This document shows, in pieces, positions 33,452-41,971 of a DNA stretch of 64,000 nucleotides. The position numbers and the translations under genes were made by a program. The stretch comes from Pseudonocardia kunmingensis (GTDB lineage: Bacteria; Actinomycetota; Actinomycetes; Mycobacteriales; Pseudonocardiaceae). The stretch lies in NCBI RefSeq assembly GCF_006716445.1, contig NZ_VFPA01000001.1, forward strand, positions 1,364,001-1,428,000, given 5' to 3'. Position 1 is the first letter of the stretch. Every line of letters begins with the position of its first letter. The notes under the pieces were generated by a model. The model was not told the DNA's origin and did not search any database. It saw only the letters and a list, made by a program, of their open reading frames with translations.

Positions 33452-33714
33452 CGCAGTCGCTCCCTGCGCTCGGCCAGCCGGGTGGCCGTGGCCGACCCGA
33501 CGAAGCCGAGCAGCGCCACCGCGGCGAGCAGCGGGATGTTGGAGCCGTCGCCGTAGATGGCGATGTACACCGAGGCCGCCGCCACGATGAGGATCACGAA
33601 GACGTCGAGCGCCGCGATCCGGTCGAGCGTGTCCGGCCCGCGCAGCAACCGCACGAGCGTCAGCGCGCCCGCGAGGCACAGCACGCCCAGCACGACGGTG
33701 AACACGACGTTCAC
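33448..33714 (-). CDS. mnhF: Na+/H+ antiporter subunit F (Mnh/Mrp)
   Basis: About 88 residues with three TM helices and the MnhF signature LVRLLRGPDTLDRIAALDVFVI between the first and second, then AAASVYIAIYGDGSNIPLLAAVALLGFVG. The length and the GPDTLDR motif are standard. The ATG overlaps the mnhE stop and the TGA overlaps the mnhG start, so the genes are tightly coupled. Confidence 0.94.
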   Translation of the reverse strand: MNVVFTVVLGVLCLAGALTLVRLLRGPDTLDRIAALDVFVILIVAAASVYIAIYGDGSNIPLLAAVALLGFVGSATATRLAERRERLR

Positions 33715-34301
33715 GAGGCCCTCCTCACCGGTACCGCCGCCACCAGCCGCTCCGCCTCCGCCACCTCGGCGGGCGAGCCGAGCGCGGCGAGCACCCGACG
33801 CTGCATGTCCAGGGTGCGCCGCCGGATCCGGTCGACCCCGGCCTCGTCGCGCGGGCCGAGCGCGTAGACGTACCAGACGTCGTGGTCATGGTCGATCTGC
33901 AGCGCCATCGTGCCCGGGGAGAGCGAGAGCGCGTTCGCCATGACCGTGACGACCCGGTCCGAGCCCGACAGCAGCGGGACGGCGATGATCGCCGAGCGGG
34001 CGCGGGGGCCGTGCCGCACCACCTGCCAGCTCACCTCGGCGCCGGACACCACGAGGTCGTAGACCAGGTAGCACAGCAGGCCGACGAGCCGCAGCGGCCG
34101 CAGCGGCAACCGCTCGCGCGACAGCGGGAGCCGGAACAGCCCCGTGACGAGCAGCGCCACGAGCACTCCTCCGACCACCGAGGCCACGGTGAACGTGCCC
34201 CACAGCAGCACCCACACGACGGTGAGCCACAGCACGGACGGCAGCCGGGCGCGGATCCGCCGCGCGAGACCCCGCCCGCCGCGCTCGTCGGGAACCGTCA
34301 T
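33711..34301 (-). CDS. mnhE: Na+/H+ antiporter subunit E (Mnh/Mrp)
   Basis: About 196 residues. Two or three N-terminal TM helices (VLWLTVVWVLLWGTFTVASVVGG; LRLVGLLCYLVYDLVVSGAEVSWQV) precede the cytoplasmic MnhE domain, with MANALSLSPGTMALQIDHDHDVWYVYAL as its recognisable core. The ATG overlaps the mnhD stop. The open frame extends upstream inside mnhD, but ATG 34301 fits homology and coupling. Confidence 0.93.
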   Translation of the reverse strand: MTVPDERGGRGLARRIRARLPSVLWLTVVWVLLWGTFTVASVVGGVLVALLVTGLFRLPLSRERLPLRPLRLVGLLCYLVYDLVVSGAEVSWQVVRHGPRARSAIIAVPLLSGSDRVVTVMANALSLSPGTMALQIDHDHDVWYVYALGPRDEAGVDRIRRRTLDMQRRVLAALGSPAEVAEAERLVAAVPVRRAS

Positions 34302-35830
34302 CGGCCCTCCTGGACGCCCAGGACCGCGACCCGGTACGGCTCGCGGTCGAGCAGGTCCACCCCGGCGCGGTCGGTGACGGCCGCCAGCGGCCCCGCGAAG
34401 ACGGCGATGGCCAGGCTGGCCGCCACGAGCCCGCCGGTGGCCGCGTACATCGGCACGGCGGAACGCGCCGTGCCGACGACCACCTCGTCGGACGGGTCGT
34501 CGTCGGGCAGCGGCGGCACCGGCTCGCCCCAGAAGACCCGCACCCACACCCGGACGAGCGCGTAGAGGGTGAGCAGGCTGGCCAGTACCACGACCCCGGC
34601 CACGACCTGCGCGGCCACGCTGCTCCCCGCACCCGCCTGCAGCAGCGCGAGCTTGGCGACGAACCCGGCCGTCGGCGGGACCCCGGCCAGGGTCAGCGCG
34701 GGGATCGCGAACAGCACCGCGAGCCCGGGCGCATCACGCAGCAGCCCGCCCATCTGGTCCAGGGCCACGGTGCCGGTGCGCCGGGTGATGAGGCCGCTCA
34801 CCAGGAACAGCGTGGCGAGCACGGTGATGTGGTGCGCGGCGTAGAGCGTGGCGCCCGACGCGCCGGCCGCGTCGAACACGGCCAGGCCGAACAGCAGGAA
34901 GCCGATGTGGCTGACCAGCAGGAACGACAGGATGCGGTTGAGGTCGTTCTGGGCGAGCGCCCCGAGGACCCCGACCAGCATCGTGGCGACCGACAGCACC
35001 AGCATGAGCGTCCACGGCTCCTCCCGGGGGAAGAGCAGGGTCTGGGTGCGCAGCAGCGCGTAGAAGCTGACCTTGGTGAGCAGCCCGGCGAACAACGCCG
35101 CCACCGGCCCGGGCGCGTTCGGGTAGCTGTCGGGCAGCCAGAAGTGCAGCGGGACGATCGCCGCCTTGATGCCGAAGACGACGAGCAGCATCATCGCCAG
35201 CACGGTCTGCAGCCCGGGTGGCAGGTCACCGACCCGGCCCGCGAGGTCGGCGAGGTTCACCGTGCCGGTGGCGGCGTACACCATCGCCACGGCCGTGAGG
35301 AACAGCAGCGACGACATCAGGCTGACCGTCACGTAGGTCATGCCGGCGCGGATCCGCTTCGCGCCGGTGCGGCGCGTGATCAGCACGTAGGACGCGGTGA
35401 GCATCAGCTCGAACGCCACGAACAGCGTGAACAGGTCGCCCGTGAGGTACGCGAGCGACACGCCCGCACACAGCATGAGGTACATGGGGTGGAACGTGGT
35501 GCTGGCGGTGGCCCGGCCGTAGTCGGCGATGCGCTGGTCGATGGCGTAGACCAGCACCGCGAGCGTCACCAGCGTGGAGACGAGCAGCAACAGCGCCGAG
35601 AGCCGGTCGGCCACCAGCGCGATGCCGACGGGTGCAGGCCAGCCGCCGAGCTCGGCGACGATGGGCCCGCCGCGGTCGGTGGCCACGAGCAGCACGCCGG
35701 CGAGGACCGCCACGGCCGTGAGCACGACGACCCCGACCACCCGCTGCAGCGCGGCCGACCGGCTGCCGACGATCGAGAGCGCCGCGCCGAGCATCGGCAG
35801 CAGCACCGGGAGCGTGAGCAGCGTGCTCAT
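34298..35830 (-). CDS. mnhD: Na+/H+ antiporter subunit D (Mnh/Mrp, NuoM/N-like)
   Basis: About 510 residues and ~14 TM helices. It is a complex I NuoM/N-like proton-translocating subunit: FVAFELMLTASYVLITRRTG holds the conserved TM5 Glu, and FGIKAAIVPLHFWLPDSYPNAPGPVAALFAGLLTKVSFYALLR-type segments hold the two key Lys residues (in VFGIKAAIVPLHFWLPDSYP and LLTKVSFYALLR). It starts at ATG 35830, 115 bp after the mnhC stop; that gap holds a MIRU-like linker, unlike the 4-bp overlaps elsewhere in the operon. Confidence 0.95.
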   Translation of the reverse strand: MSTLLTLPVLLPMLGAALSIVGSRSAALQRVVGVVVLTAVAVLAGVLLVATDRGGPIVAELGGWPAPVGIALVADRLSALLLLVSTLVTLAVLVYAIDQRIADYGRATASTTFHPMYLMLCAGVSLAYLTGDLFTLFVAFELMLTASYVLITRRTGAKRIRAGMTYVTVSLMSSLLFLTAVAMVYAATGTVNLADLAGRVGDLPPGLQTVLAMMLLVVFGIKAAIVPLHFWLPDSYPNAPGPVAALFAGLLTKVSFYALLRTQTLLFPREEPWTLMLVLSVATMLVGVLGALAQNDLNRILSFLLVSHIGFLLFGLAVFDAAGASGATLYAAHHITVLATLFLVSGLITRRTGTVALDQMGGLLRDAPGLAVLFAIPALTLAGVPPTAGFVAKLALLQAGAGSSVAAQVVAGVVVLASLLTLYALVRVWVRVFWGEPVPPLPDDDPSDEVVVGTARSAVPMYAATGGLVAASLAIAVFAGPLAAVTDRAGVDLLDREPYRVAVLGVQEGR

Positions 35831-35948
35831 CGCACGGCCTCGCTGACGCTCGGCCGGCTTCGCCGGGCGCTCTGCCGATGGCGCGCTCGCAAGCTCGCGC
35901 GCGGGGCGCGGGCGCTGTGCTGATGATTCGCTCGCTGACGCTCGCTCA
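35831..35948. repeat. MIRU-like intercistronic linker between mnhC and mnhD
   Basis: Read on the minus strand, it begins within the mnhC stop as ATGAGCGAGCGTCAGCGAGC, continues GAATCATCAGCAC, and ends with a second GAGCGTCAGCGAG just before the mnhD ATG. The interior is GC-rich with its own short palindromes (GCGCGAGCTTGCGAGCGCGC). All other mnh junctions overlap by 4 bp, so this looks like an insertion at a former ATGA overlap. The same end motifs bound 14353-14425. Confidence 0.65.
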
Positions 35949-36419
35949 TGGTTCCTCCCGCCCCGTCGCCGCGGCCTCGACGTCGTCGTCGGTGCGCTCG
36001 GCGCGCGCGAGGGGATCGGGCTCGTCCGCGTCGTCGTCGTCCTCGAGCGGCACCGACGGGGCCTTCTGGCGGGCGATCCGGCGGTCCTCGACGTCGTCCT
36101 GCACCTCGTCGTGCCCGACGAGGACGTAGGAGCGGTAGCCGAGCGCGAGCAGGAACGTGGTGAGCGCGAACGTGATCACGATGGCGGTCAGCGCGAGGGC
36201 CTGCGGCAGCGGGTCGGTGAAGGACTCCGCGGGCGCCGAGCCGAGGATCGGCGCCCGGCCGGGCGGGCCGCCCGCCAGCTGCAGCAGCAGGTTGGTGCCG
36301 TGGCCGAGCACCACCACGCCGATCAGCACCCGCATCAGCGAGCGCGACAGCAGCAGCGTGAACCCGGTGCCGTAGAGCACGCCGACCGTGCCCGCCATGA
36401 CGAGGTTGACCGCGGTCAC
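35946..36419 (-). CDS. mnhC: Na+/H+ antiporter subunit C (Mnh/Mrp, NuoK-like)
   Basis: About 157 residues. Three TM helices of NuoK type (LVMAGTVGVLYGTGFTLLLS; MRVLIGVVVLGHGTNLLLQL; LPQALALTAIVITFALTTFLLAL) with the DPLPQALALTAIVI signature. The C-terminal ~45 residues are strongly acidic (EDDDDADEPDPLARAERTDD), longer than in typical MnhC. The GTG at 36419 overlaps the mnhB stop (GTGA). Confidence 0.93.
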   Translation of the reverse strand: MTAVNLVMAGTVGVLYGTGFTLLLSRSLMRVLIGVVVLGHGTNLLLQLAGGPPGRAPILGSAPAESFTDPLPQALALTAIVITFALTTFLLALGYRSYVLVGHDEVQDDVEDRRIARQKAPSVPLEDDDDADEPDPLARAERTDDDVEAAATGREEP

Positions 36420-36973
36420 CGGGACTCCCCCGCGTCGCGCATGTCGCGCTCGATGCCGGCGCCGAGCGAGCGCAGCAGGTCCAGCACGACGCCGATGATC
36501 AGCAGGTACACGCCGACGTCGAGGACGACGCTCGTCTGCGTCTCGAGGTGCCCGAGCAGGGGGACGTCGACGGCGACCTTCGCGGTGGCGAGCACCGGCG
36601 CCCCGAACGCCACCGGCGCGAGCGCGCTGAGCAGGGCGACCCCCAGCCCGCTCCCGATGAGCACGGGAGGGCGCAGGCGCACGGTCGCCCCCAGGTCGTC
36701 GCTCCCGCCTGCGATGTAGCGCAGCACGAACGCCAGCCCCGCCACCAGCCCCGCGGCGAACCCGCCGCCCGGCCCGTAGTGCCCCACGAGGAGCAGGTAG
36801 ACCGAGAACACCAGCACGGTCGGGAACAGCGCCCGGGTCGTCATCTCCAGCAGGAGGGTGCGCTGGCGGTCGCCGCGGCACTCGCCGGACAGCAGCCACG
36901 CCTCCCGGGGGTGGTCCCACTCCTCGAAGGGGAGCGGGTCGCCGCCGGAGCGCTCGTCGTCGATCGTCGTCAT
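36416..36973 (-). CDS. mnhB: Na+/H+ antiporter subunit B (Mnh/Mrp)
   Basis: About 185 residues. A ~45-residue charged N-terminus precedes the MnhB domain: LEMTTRALFPTVLVFSVYLL, GHYGPGGGFAAGLVAGLAFVLRYIAGG (the GPGGGFxxG signature), and TSVVLDVGVYLLIIGVVLDLLRSLG. It starts ATG 36973, overlapping the mnhA stop, and its own stop overlaps mnhC. It is the standalone MnhB partner of the large A subunit. Confidence 0.93.
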   Translation of the reverse strand: MTTIDDERSGGDPLPFEEWDHPREAWLLSGECRGDRQRTLLLEMTTRALFPTVLVFSVYLLLVGHYGPGGGFAAGLVAGLAFVLRYIAGGSDDLGATVRLRPPVLIGSGLGVALLSALAPVAFGAPVLATAKVAVDVPLLGHLETQTSVVLDVGVYLLIIGVVLDLLRSLGAGIERDMRDAGESR

Positions 36974-39306
36974 CCGAGCACGTCCTCCTCGTGCCGGGGG
37001 CTGCCCTGGCCGCTCTCCACCGGGCTGCGGCCGCCGCGCCGGTCGTAGCGGGTGGCGAGCACGAGGCTGGCCACCCCGGCCGCCGCGACGAACAGCACGC
37101 CGATCTCGCCGACGGTGTCCAGCGCGCGGAAGTCGACGAGGATCGCGCTGACGACGTTGGCGGCGCCCGCCTCGGGGGCGAGCCGGGCGAACTCACCGCT
37201 CGCCGCCGACGGTGCGGTCCGGGCCCCGGACAGCACGATCGCGAACACCGCGACGGCGGCGCCACCCGCGGCCCCGAGCAGCGCCTTGGGCACGCGCACC
37301 CGCCGCGGCGGGCGCTCCTCGGTGAACTGGGCGGGGAGCCTGCGCAGCACGAAGACGAACGCGACCAGGGAGAGCGTCTCGACGAGGAACTGCGCCAGCG
37401 CGAGGTCCGGCGCGCCGTCCACGACGAACAGCCCGCCGACGCCGTAACCGATCACCCCGACCAGCAGGACGGCGGTGAAGCGCCGCCGCGCCCGGGTGAC
37501 GGCCACCGCGGCGACGACGACCACGATCGCGAGCGGCACCTGGATGGCCGCGTGGTAGAGCGGGGGGAGCGCGGGCCAGGAGCCCGCCAGCACGGTGGCG
37601 ACCCCCGGCAGCAGCACGAACGCCACGAGGATGGTGGCCAGGTACGCGGGCAGCGACCCGACCTGCAGCCGCCCGGTGATCCCCACGGCGAGCCGCCCGA
37701 TGCCCGCGATCGTCTTCTCGTAGGCGCGCTGCGCGTCGACGGGGCTGCGCCCGGCGAGCGCGCTCGTGCGGCCCCGTGCGGCGTGCAGGGCCAGCCCGCC
37801 GGCGAGGGCGATCGCGGAGAACAGCAGCGGGAGGCCCAGGCCGTGCCACAGCGCGAGGTGGTAGCCGGACTCGCCGGGGTACGCGGCCGCGTAGCTCGCG
37901 GCCTCGGCGTCCACGACCGGGGCGGCGAGGCCGAGCACGGGGCCCGCGACGGCGCACAGCCAGACCGGCGCGGAGAGCAGGGCGCCGATCCCGTGCACCG
38001 GGGTGTCCTCGCGGCCGGGCTTGCGCAGGAACGCGCCCCACAGGAAGCGGGCGCTGTAGGCCACGGTGAGCACCGAGCCCAGCAGCAGACCGACCGCGAC
38101 GGCCACGTTCTGGACGCTGCCGTGCAGGAACGCCTCGAACGCCGCTTCCTTGCCGACGAACCCGATCAGCGGCGGCAGGCCGGCCATCGACGCGGCGGCG
38201 AGCGTGGCGGCCACCGCGAGGCCGGGCAGCGCCCGGCCCACACCGGAGAGCTTCCGCACGTCGCGAGTGCCGGTGGCGTGGTCGACGGCGCCGACCGTCA
38301 GGAACAGCGTGGCCTTGAACAGCCCGTGCGCGAGCAGCATGGCGATCCCGGCCATGGCCGCGACGCGGCCGCCCGCGCCGAACAGCACCATGAGGAACCC
38401 GAGCTGGCTGACGGTGCCGAACGCGAGCATCCGCTTGAGGTCGGTGGCCGACAGCGCGCGCCAGCCGCCGATCAGCATCGTGGCGATCCCGGCGACCAGG
38501 ATCGGCACCGTCCAGACCGCGAGGTCGGAGAACGCGGGCGAGAACCGGCCCACCAGGTACACGCCCGCCTTGACCATCGAGGCGGCGTGCAGGTAGGCGC
38601 TGACCGGGGTGGGTGCGACCATCGCGGCCGGGAGCCACGGGTGGAACGGCAGCTGCGCGGACTTGGTGAACGCGCCGAGCAGGATCAGCAGCAGCGCCGC
38701 GGGCACCAGCGCACCCCGGGGCGGGTCGGCGAGGATCTCCGAGATCCGGTACGTGCCCGCCGCCTCGCCCAGCAGCACGAACCCCAGCAGCATGGACAGG
38801 CCGCCGAAGACGGTGACCAGGAGCGCCTGCACGGCGGCGCGGCGCTCCTCGCGCTTCTCCCCGCCCTGGCCGACCAGCAGGAACGACGCGATCGACGTCA
38901 GCTCCCAGAACAGGTAGAGCGTGAGCAGGTCGTCGGCCAGCACCAGGCCGAGCATCGCGCCCGCGAACGCCAGCAGCAGGGCGGCGGAGCGCGGCGACTC
39001 CGGGGAGTCGCCGCGGAAGTAGCCGATGCAGTAGACGAGGATCACGGCGCCGATGCCGGAGACCAGCACGATCATCGCCAGGGCCAGCGCGTCGAGGCGG
39101 AACGAGAGGGTGAGCCCCAGCGCGGGCGACCACGCGGTGGACTCCCCCAGCCCGCCGCCCAGCGCGGCCCCCGCGTTCGCCAGCGCCCACAGGAGGGTGG
39201 CGGCGGGCAGCACGGCGGCCACCCCGAACGCCGCGGGCCGGCTGCGGGCCGACACCAACGGCAGCAGACCGGCGACGACGAGGTGCGCGACGACGAGCGC
39301 GAGCAC
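36970..39306 (-). CDS. mnhA: Na+/H+ antiporter subunit A (Mnh/Mrp, NuoL-like with MbhD/E-type C-terminus)
   Basis: About 778 residues and ~20 TM helices. The NuoL-like core contains YLFWELTSIASFLLVGQG (conserved Glu), KSAQLPFHPWLPAAMVAPTP and HAASMVKAGVYLVGRFSP, and KATLFLTVGAVDHATGTRD. The C-terminal part has the MbhD/DUF4040-like FVVDGAPDLALAQFLVETLSLVAFVFVLR region (VDGAPDLALAQFLVE). The GTG at 39306 is chosen because GGGAGGAGG precedes it, giving LALVVAHLVVAGLL as TM1; the frame opens 11 codons earlier. It is the first gene of the operon, which likely exports Na+ in exchange for H+. Confidence 0.94.
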   Translation of the reverse strand: MLALVVAHLVVAGLLPLVSARSRPAAFGVAAVLPAATLLWALANAGAALGGGLGESTAWSPALGLTLSFRLDALALAMIVLVSGIGAVILVYCIGYFRGDSPESPRSAALLLAFAGAMLGLVLADDLLTLYLFWELTSIASFLLVGQGGEKREERRAAVQALLVTVFGGLSMLLGFVLLGEAAGTYRISEILADPPRGALVPAALLLILLGAFTKSAQLPFHPWLPAAMVAPTPVSAYLHAASMVKAGVYLVGRFSPAFSDLAVWTVPILVAGIATMLIGGWRALSATDLKRMLAFGTVSQLGFLMVLFGAGGRVAAMAGIAMLLAHGLFKATLFLTVGAVDHATGTRDVRKLSGVGRALPGLAVAATLAAASMAGLPPLIGFVGKEAAFEAFLHGSVQNVAVAVGLLLGSVLTVAYSARFLWGAFLRKPGREDTPVHGIGALLSAPVWLCAVAGPVLGLAAPVVDAEAASYAAAYPGESGYHLALWHGLGLPLLFSAIALAGGLALHAARGRTSALAGRSPVDAQRAYEKTIAGIGRLAVGITGRLQVGSLPAYLATILVAFVLLPGVATVLAGSWPALPPLYHAAIQVPLAIVVVVAAVAVTRARRRFTAVLLVGVIGYGVGGLFVVDGAPDLALAQFLVETLSLVAFVFVLRRLPAQFTEERPPRRVRVPKALLGAAGGAAVAVFAIVLSGARTAPSAASGEFARLAPEAGAANVVSAILVDFRALDTVGEIGVLFVAAAGVASLVLATRYDRRGGRSPVESGQGSPRHEEDVLG

Positions 39307-39639
39307 GCGGTCCTCCTCCCGGTCAGGGCCGATGTCCACCCCGCCGAGTCGGGGCTCGGCGGACGGACGAGGCCGCCCTCGGGCACGAGGTACCCGGGGT
39401 CGGCCCGATCATCGTCCGGCGGCCCCGCGAACCGTCGGTGGCGCCGCGGAAGTGGACATTCCGGGCCGGGGGCGCGGGAACCACCCTACCGATCGGTGCT
39501 CGCGCTCCCGGCCACCGCACGCCGTGTCGAGCACGCCGGTGACCGTGCGACGACTCACAGCGGTCAACTGGAACGATCCAGTCGTCGGGTGCGCTGTACC
39601 CGGTGGAACCAGCCATCGAGACCCCCGTGAGGAGGACAC
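39307..39639. other. Gene-free region upstream of mnhA and the 39640 small ORF
   Basis: About 330 bp between the divergent mnhA gene and the 35-codon ORF. It should hold promoters for both. A palindrome TGGAACGATCCA-like sequence (TGGAACGATCCA near 39567-39580) lies ~65 bp upstream of the small ORF. I see no supported gene here. Confidence 0.35.
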
Positions 39640-39747
39640 ATGACCGGCACCACGCGCCTCACCGGCGCAGTCCGGCGGGCCCTGCGTCGCCTCGACGCCT
39701 GGACCCTGACCGCGTTCAACCCGCGCTACCCGACCCCGCGCGACTGA
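39640..39747 (+). CDS. 35-residue basic small protein (hypothetical)
   Basis: Short ORF starting ATG 39640 directly after a strong GTGAGGAGGACAC ribosome-binding site and ending TGA at 39745-39747. The product begins MTGTTRLTGAVRRALRRLDA, continues WTLTAFNPRYPTPRD, and is basic with a likely amphipathic helix (VRRALRRLDAWTLTAF). It has no recognisable family. The optimal ribosome-binding site and the actinobacterial codon pattern are the evidence for translation. It is convergent with the symporter-associated gene at 39768. Confidence 0.55.
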   Translation: MTGTTRLTGAVRRALRRLDAWTLTAFNPRYPTPRD

Positions 39748-39767
39748 GGCCCCCACCCGCGCGGGCC

Positions 39768-40043
39768 TCAGCTGCGCCCGCTGGGCGGCACCAGCGGGCG
39801 CAGCCGGGCCCACAGCAGGAACAGCGCCGCGACCACCAGCATCACGATCCCGGACCACAGGTTGATCTCGATCCCGCCTGCCTTCTCGAGCTGCGCCTCG
39901 TCCTCGAAGAACGCGCCCTGGACCGTCAGCACGACGCCGTAGAGGCCGAACAGCACCGCGATGACCGTGCGCAGGTCGAACAGCTGCGACGCCGCACTGG
40001 ACGTGGCGCCCTGGTCGACCGCCGACTCCTCCGGCTCGGACAT
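39768..40043 (-). CDS. Small two-helix membrane protein accompanying a sodium:solute symporter
   Basis: About 91 residues. A charged N-terminus (MSEPEESAVDQGATSSAASQ) and two TM helices (LRTVIAVLFGLYGVVLTVQGAFF; LWSGIVMLVVAALFLLWARL). The ATG at 40043 follows AGGAGGTGCGGTC, an excellent ribosome-binding site. It begins 11 bp after the symporter stop, so it is the second gene of that operon. Small membrane proteins often pair with SSS-family transporters in actinobacteria; an accessory or stabilising role is inference. Confidence 0.85.
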   Translation of the reverse strand: MSEPEESAVDQGATSSAASQLFDLRTVIAVLFGLYGVVLTVQGAFFEDEAQLEKAGGIEINLWSGIVMLVVAALFLLWARLRPLVPPSGRS

Positions 40044-40054
40044 GACCGCACCTC

Positions 40055-41740
40055 CTACGCGAAGACCAGGTACAGGGCGAGGGTCAGGACGAGCACGATC
40101 GCGCCGAGCACGACCGGCGACTGCCACCAGCTGCCCTCGTCCTCACCGCCGCGGCCCCGCTCCCGCGGGGTCAGCGACCAGACCAGCCCGGCAAGCTCCG
40201 ACTCCGGACGCGGCGCGGTCACCATCGTCACGACCACGCTCACCGCGATCCCGACCACGAACGCCGCGCTCGCCCCGATGAACGAGCCCGCCTGCGACGA
40301 CACCGCGATCACCCCGACGCGCACCAACGCGTCGACCGTGACCGCCGCGACGGTGCCCGCGATCAGGCCCGTCCACCCCGCGGTCCCGCTCATCCGCTTC
40401 CAGAACAACCCCAGGATGAAGATCGCGAACAACGGGGCGTTGAAGAAGCTGAACAACGCCTGGATGTAGTCCATCAGGTTCGTGAAGCTGCTCGCGATGA
40501 ACGCCGTCCCGATCGCCAGCAGACACCCGATCACCGTGACCGCGCGCCCCACCCGCAGGTAGTAGTCGTCCGGGCGGCCCGGTCGGATCCAGTCCTGCCA
40601 CAGGTCGTAGGTGAACACCGTGTTCAGCGAGCTGACGTTCGCGGCCATGCCCGCCATGAACGAGGCCAGCAGCCCCGCGAGCGCCACCCCGAGGATCCCG
40701 TTGGGCAGCACCTCGCCCATCAGCAACGTCAGCGCGTTGTCGTAGGTGACGTCGGTGGGCCCGCCCTGCTTGAGCGTGGTCAGCTGCGGCACCAGCACCC
40801 CGGCGATCATCCCCGGGATCACCACGACCAGCGGGATCAACGCCTTCGGGAACGCCCCGATGATCGGCGTGCGGCGCGCCGCGGACATGCTGCGCGCCGA
40901 GAGCGCCCGCTGCACCTCCGCGAAGTTCGTCGTCCAGTACCCGAACGACAGCACGAACCCGAGCCCGAACACGATCCCCAGCACCGACAGGAACGGGCTG
41001 GCGATCTCGGTGAGCGACGTCCCCGGCCACGACGACACCTGCTCAGGGCCCGGCGGCAGCGCGCTCACCCGCTCGACCAGCCCGTCCCAGCCCCCGACCC
41101 GCGCCAACCCCGCGACGGTCAGCGGGATCAGCAGGGCCAGAATCACGAAGAACTGCAGCACCTCGTTGTAGATCGCCGCGGACAACCCGCCGAGGAAGGT
41201 GTAGCTCAGCACCACCAGCGCCGCGATCGGCACCGCCACCGCCAACGACCACCCCAGCAACGCCTCCAGGATCAGCCCCAGCGCGTACAGGTTCACCCCG
41301 GCGATCAACACCGACGCCAGCGCGAACGTCACGCCGTTCACCCGCTGCGTGGTCGTGTTGAACCGCATCCGCAGGAACTCCGGCACGCTGCGCGCCTTGG
41401 AGCCGTAGTAGAAGGGCATCATCACGATGCCCAGGAACACCATCGCCGGGATCGCGCCGATCCAGTAGTAGTGGAACGTCGGCACCCCGTACTGGGCGCC
41501 GTTGGCCATCATCCCGATCAGCTCGATCGCACCCAGGTTCGCCGAGACGAACGCCAGGCCCGTCACCCAGGCCGGCAGCGACCGCCCCGACAGCAGGAAG
41601 TCCAGGCTGGACGCGATCGACCGGCGCGCCAGCACGCCGATCCCCAGCACCAGCACGAAGTAGAAGACGATGAACACGTAGTCGATCCACGCCGTGTCCA
41701 GCCGCAGGTCGGTCTGCCCCAGCACCGTCACGGTCGCCAC
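40055..41740 (-). CDS. Sodium:solute symporter (SSS/SLC5 family)
   Basis: About 561 residues with ~13 TM helices in the LeuT-like SSS fold. Segments include YVFIVFYFVLVLGIGVLARR (TM1), SGRSLPAWVTGLAFVSANLGAIELIG (family signature region, SANLGAIELIG), YYGSKARSVPEFLRMRFN, and LLASFMAGMAANVSSLNTVFTYDLWQDW (the helix that usually carries the Na2 Ser residues). It would import a small solute such as a sugar, organic acid or inositol with Na+; the substrate is not readable. The GTG at 41740 follows GAGGGAGGGGAC. It is divergent from the ABC importer at 41972. Confidence 0.92.
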   Translation of the reverse strand: MATVTVLGQTDLRLDTAWIDYVFIVFYFVLVLGIGVLARRSIASSLDFLLSGRSLPAWVTGLAFVSANLGAIELIGMMANGAQYGVPTFHYYWIGAIPAMVFLGIVMMPFYYGSKARSVPEFLRMRFNTTTQRVNGVTFALASVLIAGVNLYALGLILEALLGWSLAVAVPIAALVVLSYTFLGGLSAAIYNEVLQFFVILALLIPLTVAGLARVGGWDGLVERVSALPPGPEQVSSWPGTSLTEIASPFLSVLGIVFGLGFVLSFGYWTTNFAEVQRALSARSMSAARRTPIIGAFPKALIPLVVVIPGMIAGVLVPQLTTLKQGGPTDVTYDNALTLLMGEVLPNGILGVALAGLLASFMAGMAANVSSLNTVFTYDLWQDWIRPGRPDDYYLRVGRAVTVIGCLLAIGTAFIASSFTNLMDYIQALFSFFNAPLFAIFILGLFWKRMSGTAGWTGLIAGTVAAVTVDALVRVGVIAVSSQAGSFIGASAAFVVGIAVSVVVTMVTAPRPESELAGLVWSLTPRERGRGGEDEGSWWQSPVVLGAIVLVLTLALYLVFA

Positions 41741-41971
41741 CGGCGTCCCCTCCCTCGCTCCCGGCAGTCACGTGCTGCGGATCATTCGCCACACTCCGCG
41801 ATCGCGCCACACGGAGCGACGGCGCGTCCGGAGGACTGCCGACCAGGACCCGCTCGTCGGCACTTGCCTCCACGGGGCCGGCATGCCACCGTCGCCACGG
41901 CGTCCGGCGACGGTGCGGACCCGGACAGCGGTGGGGGGAAGCGTGCACGTGGGTCGCCGCACCGGGATCCG

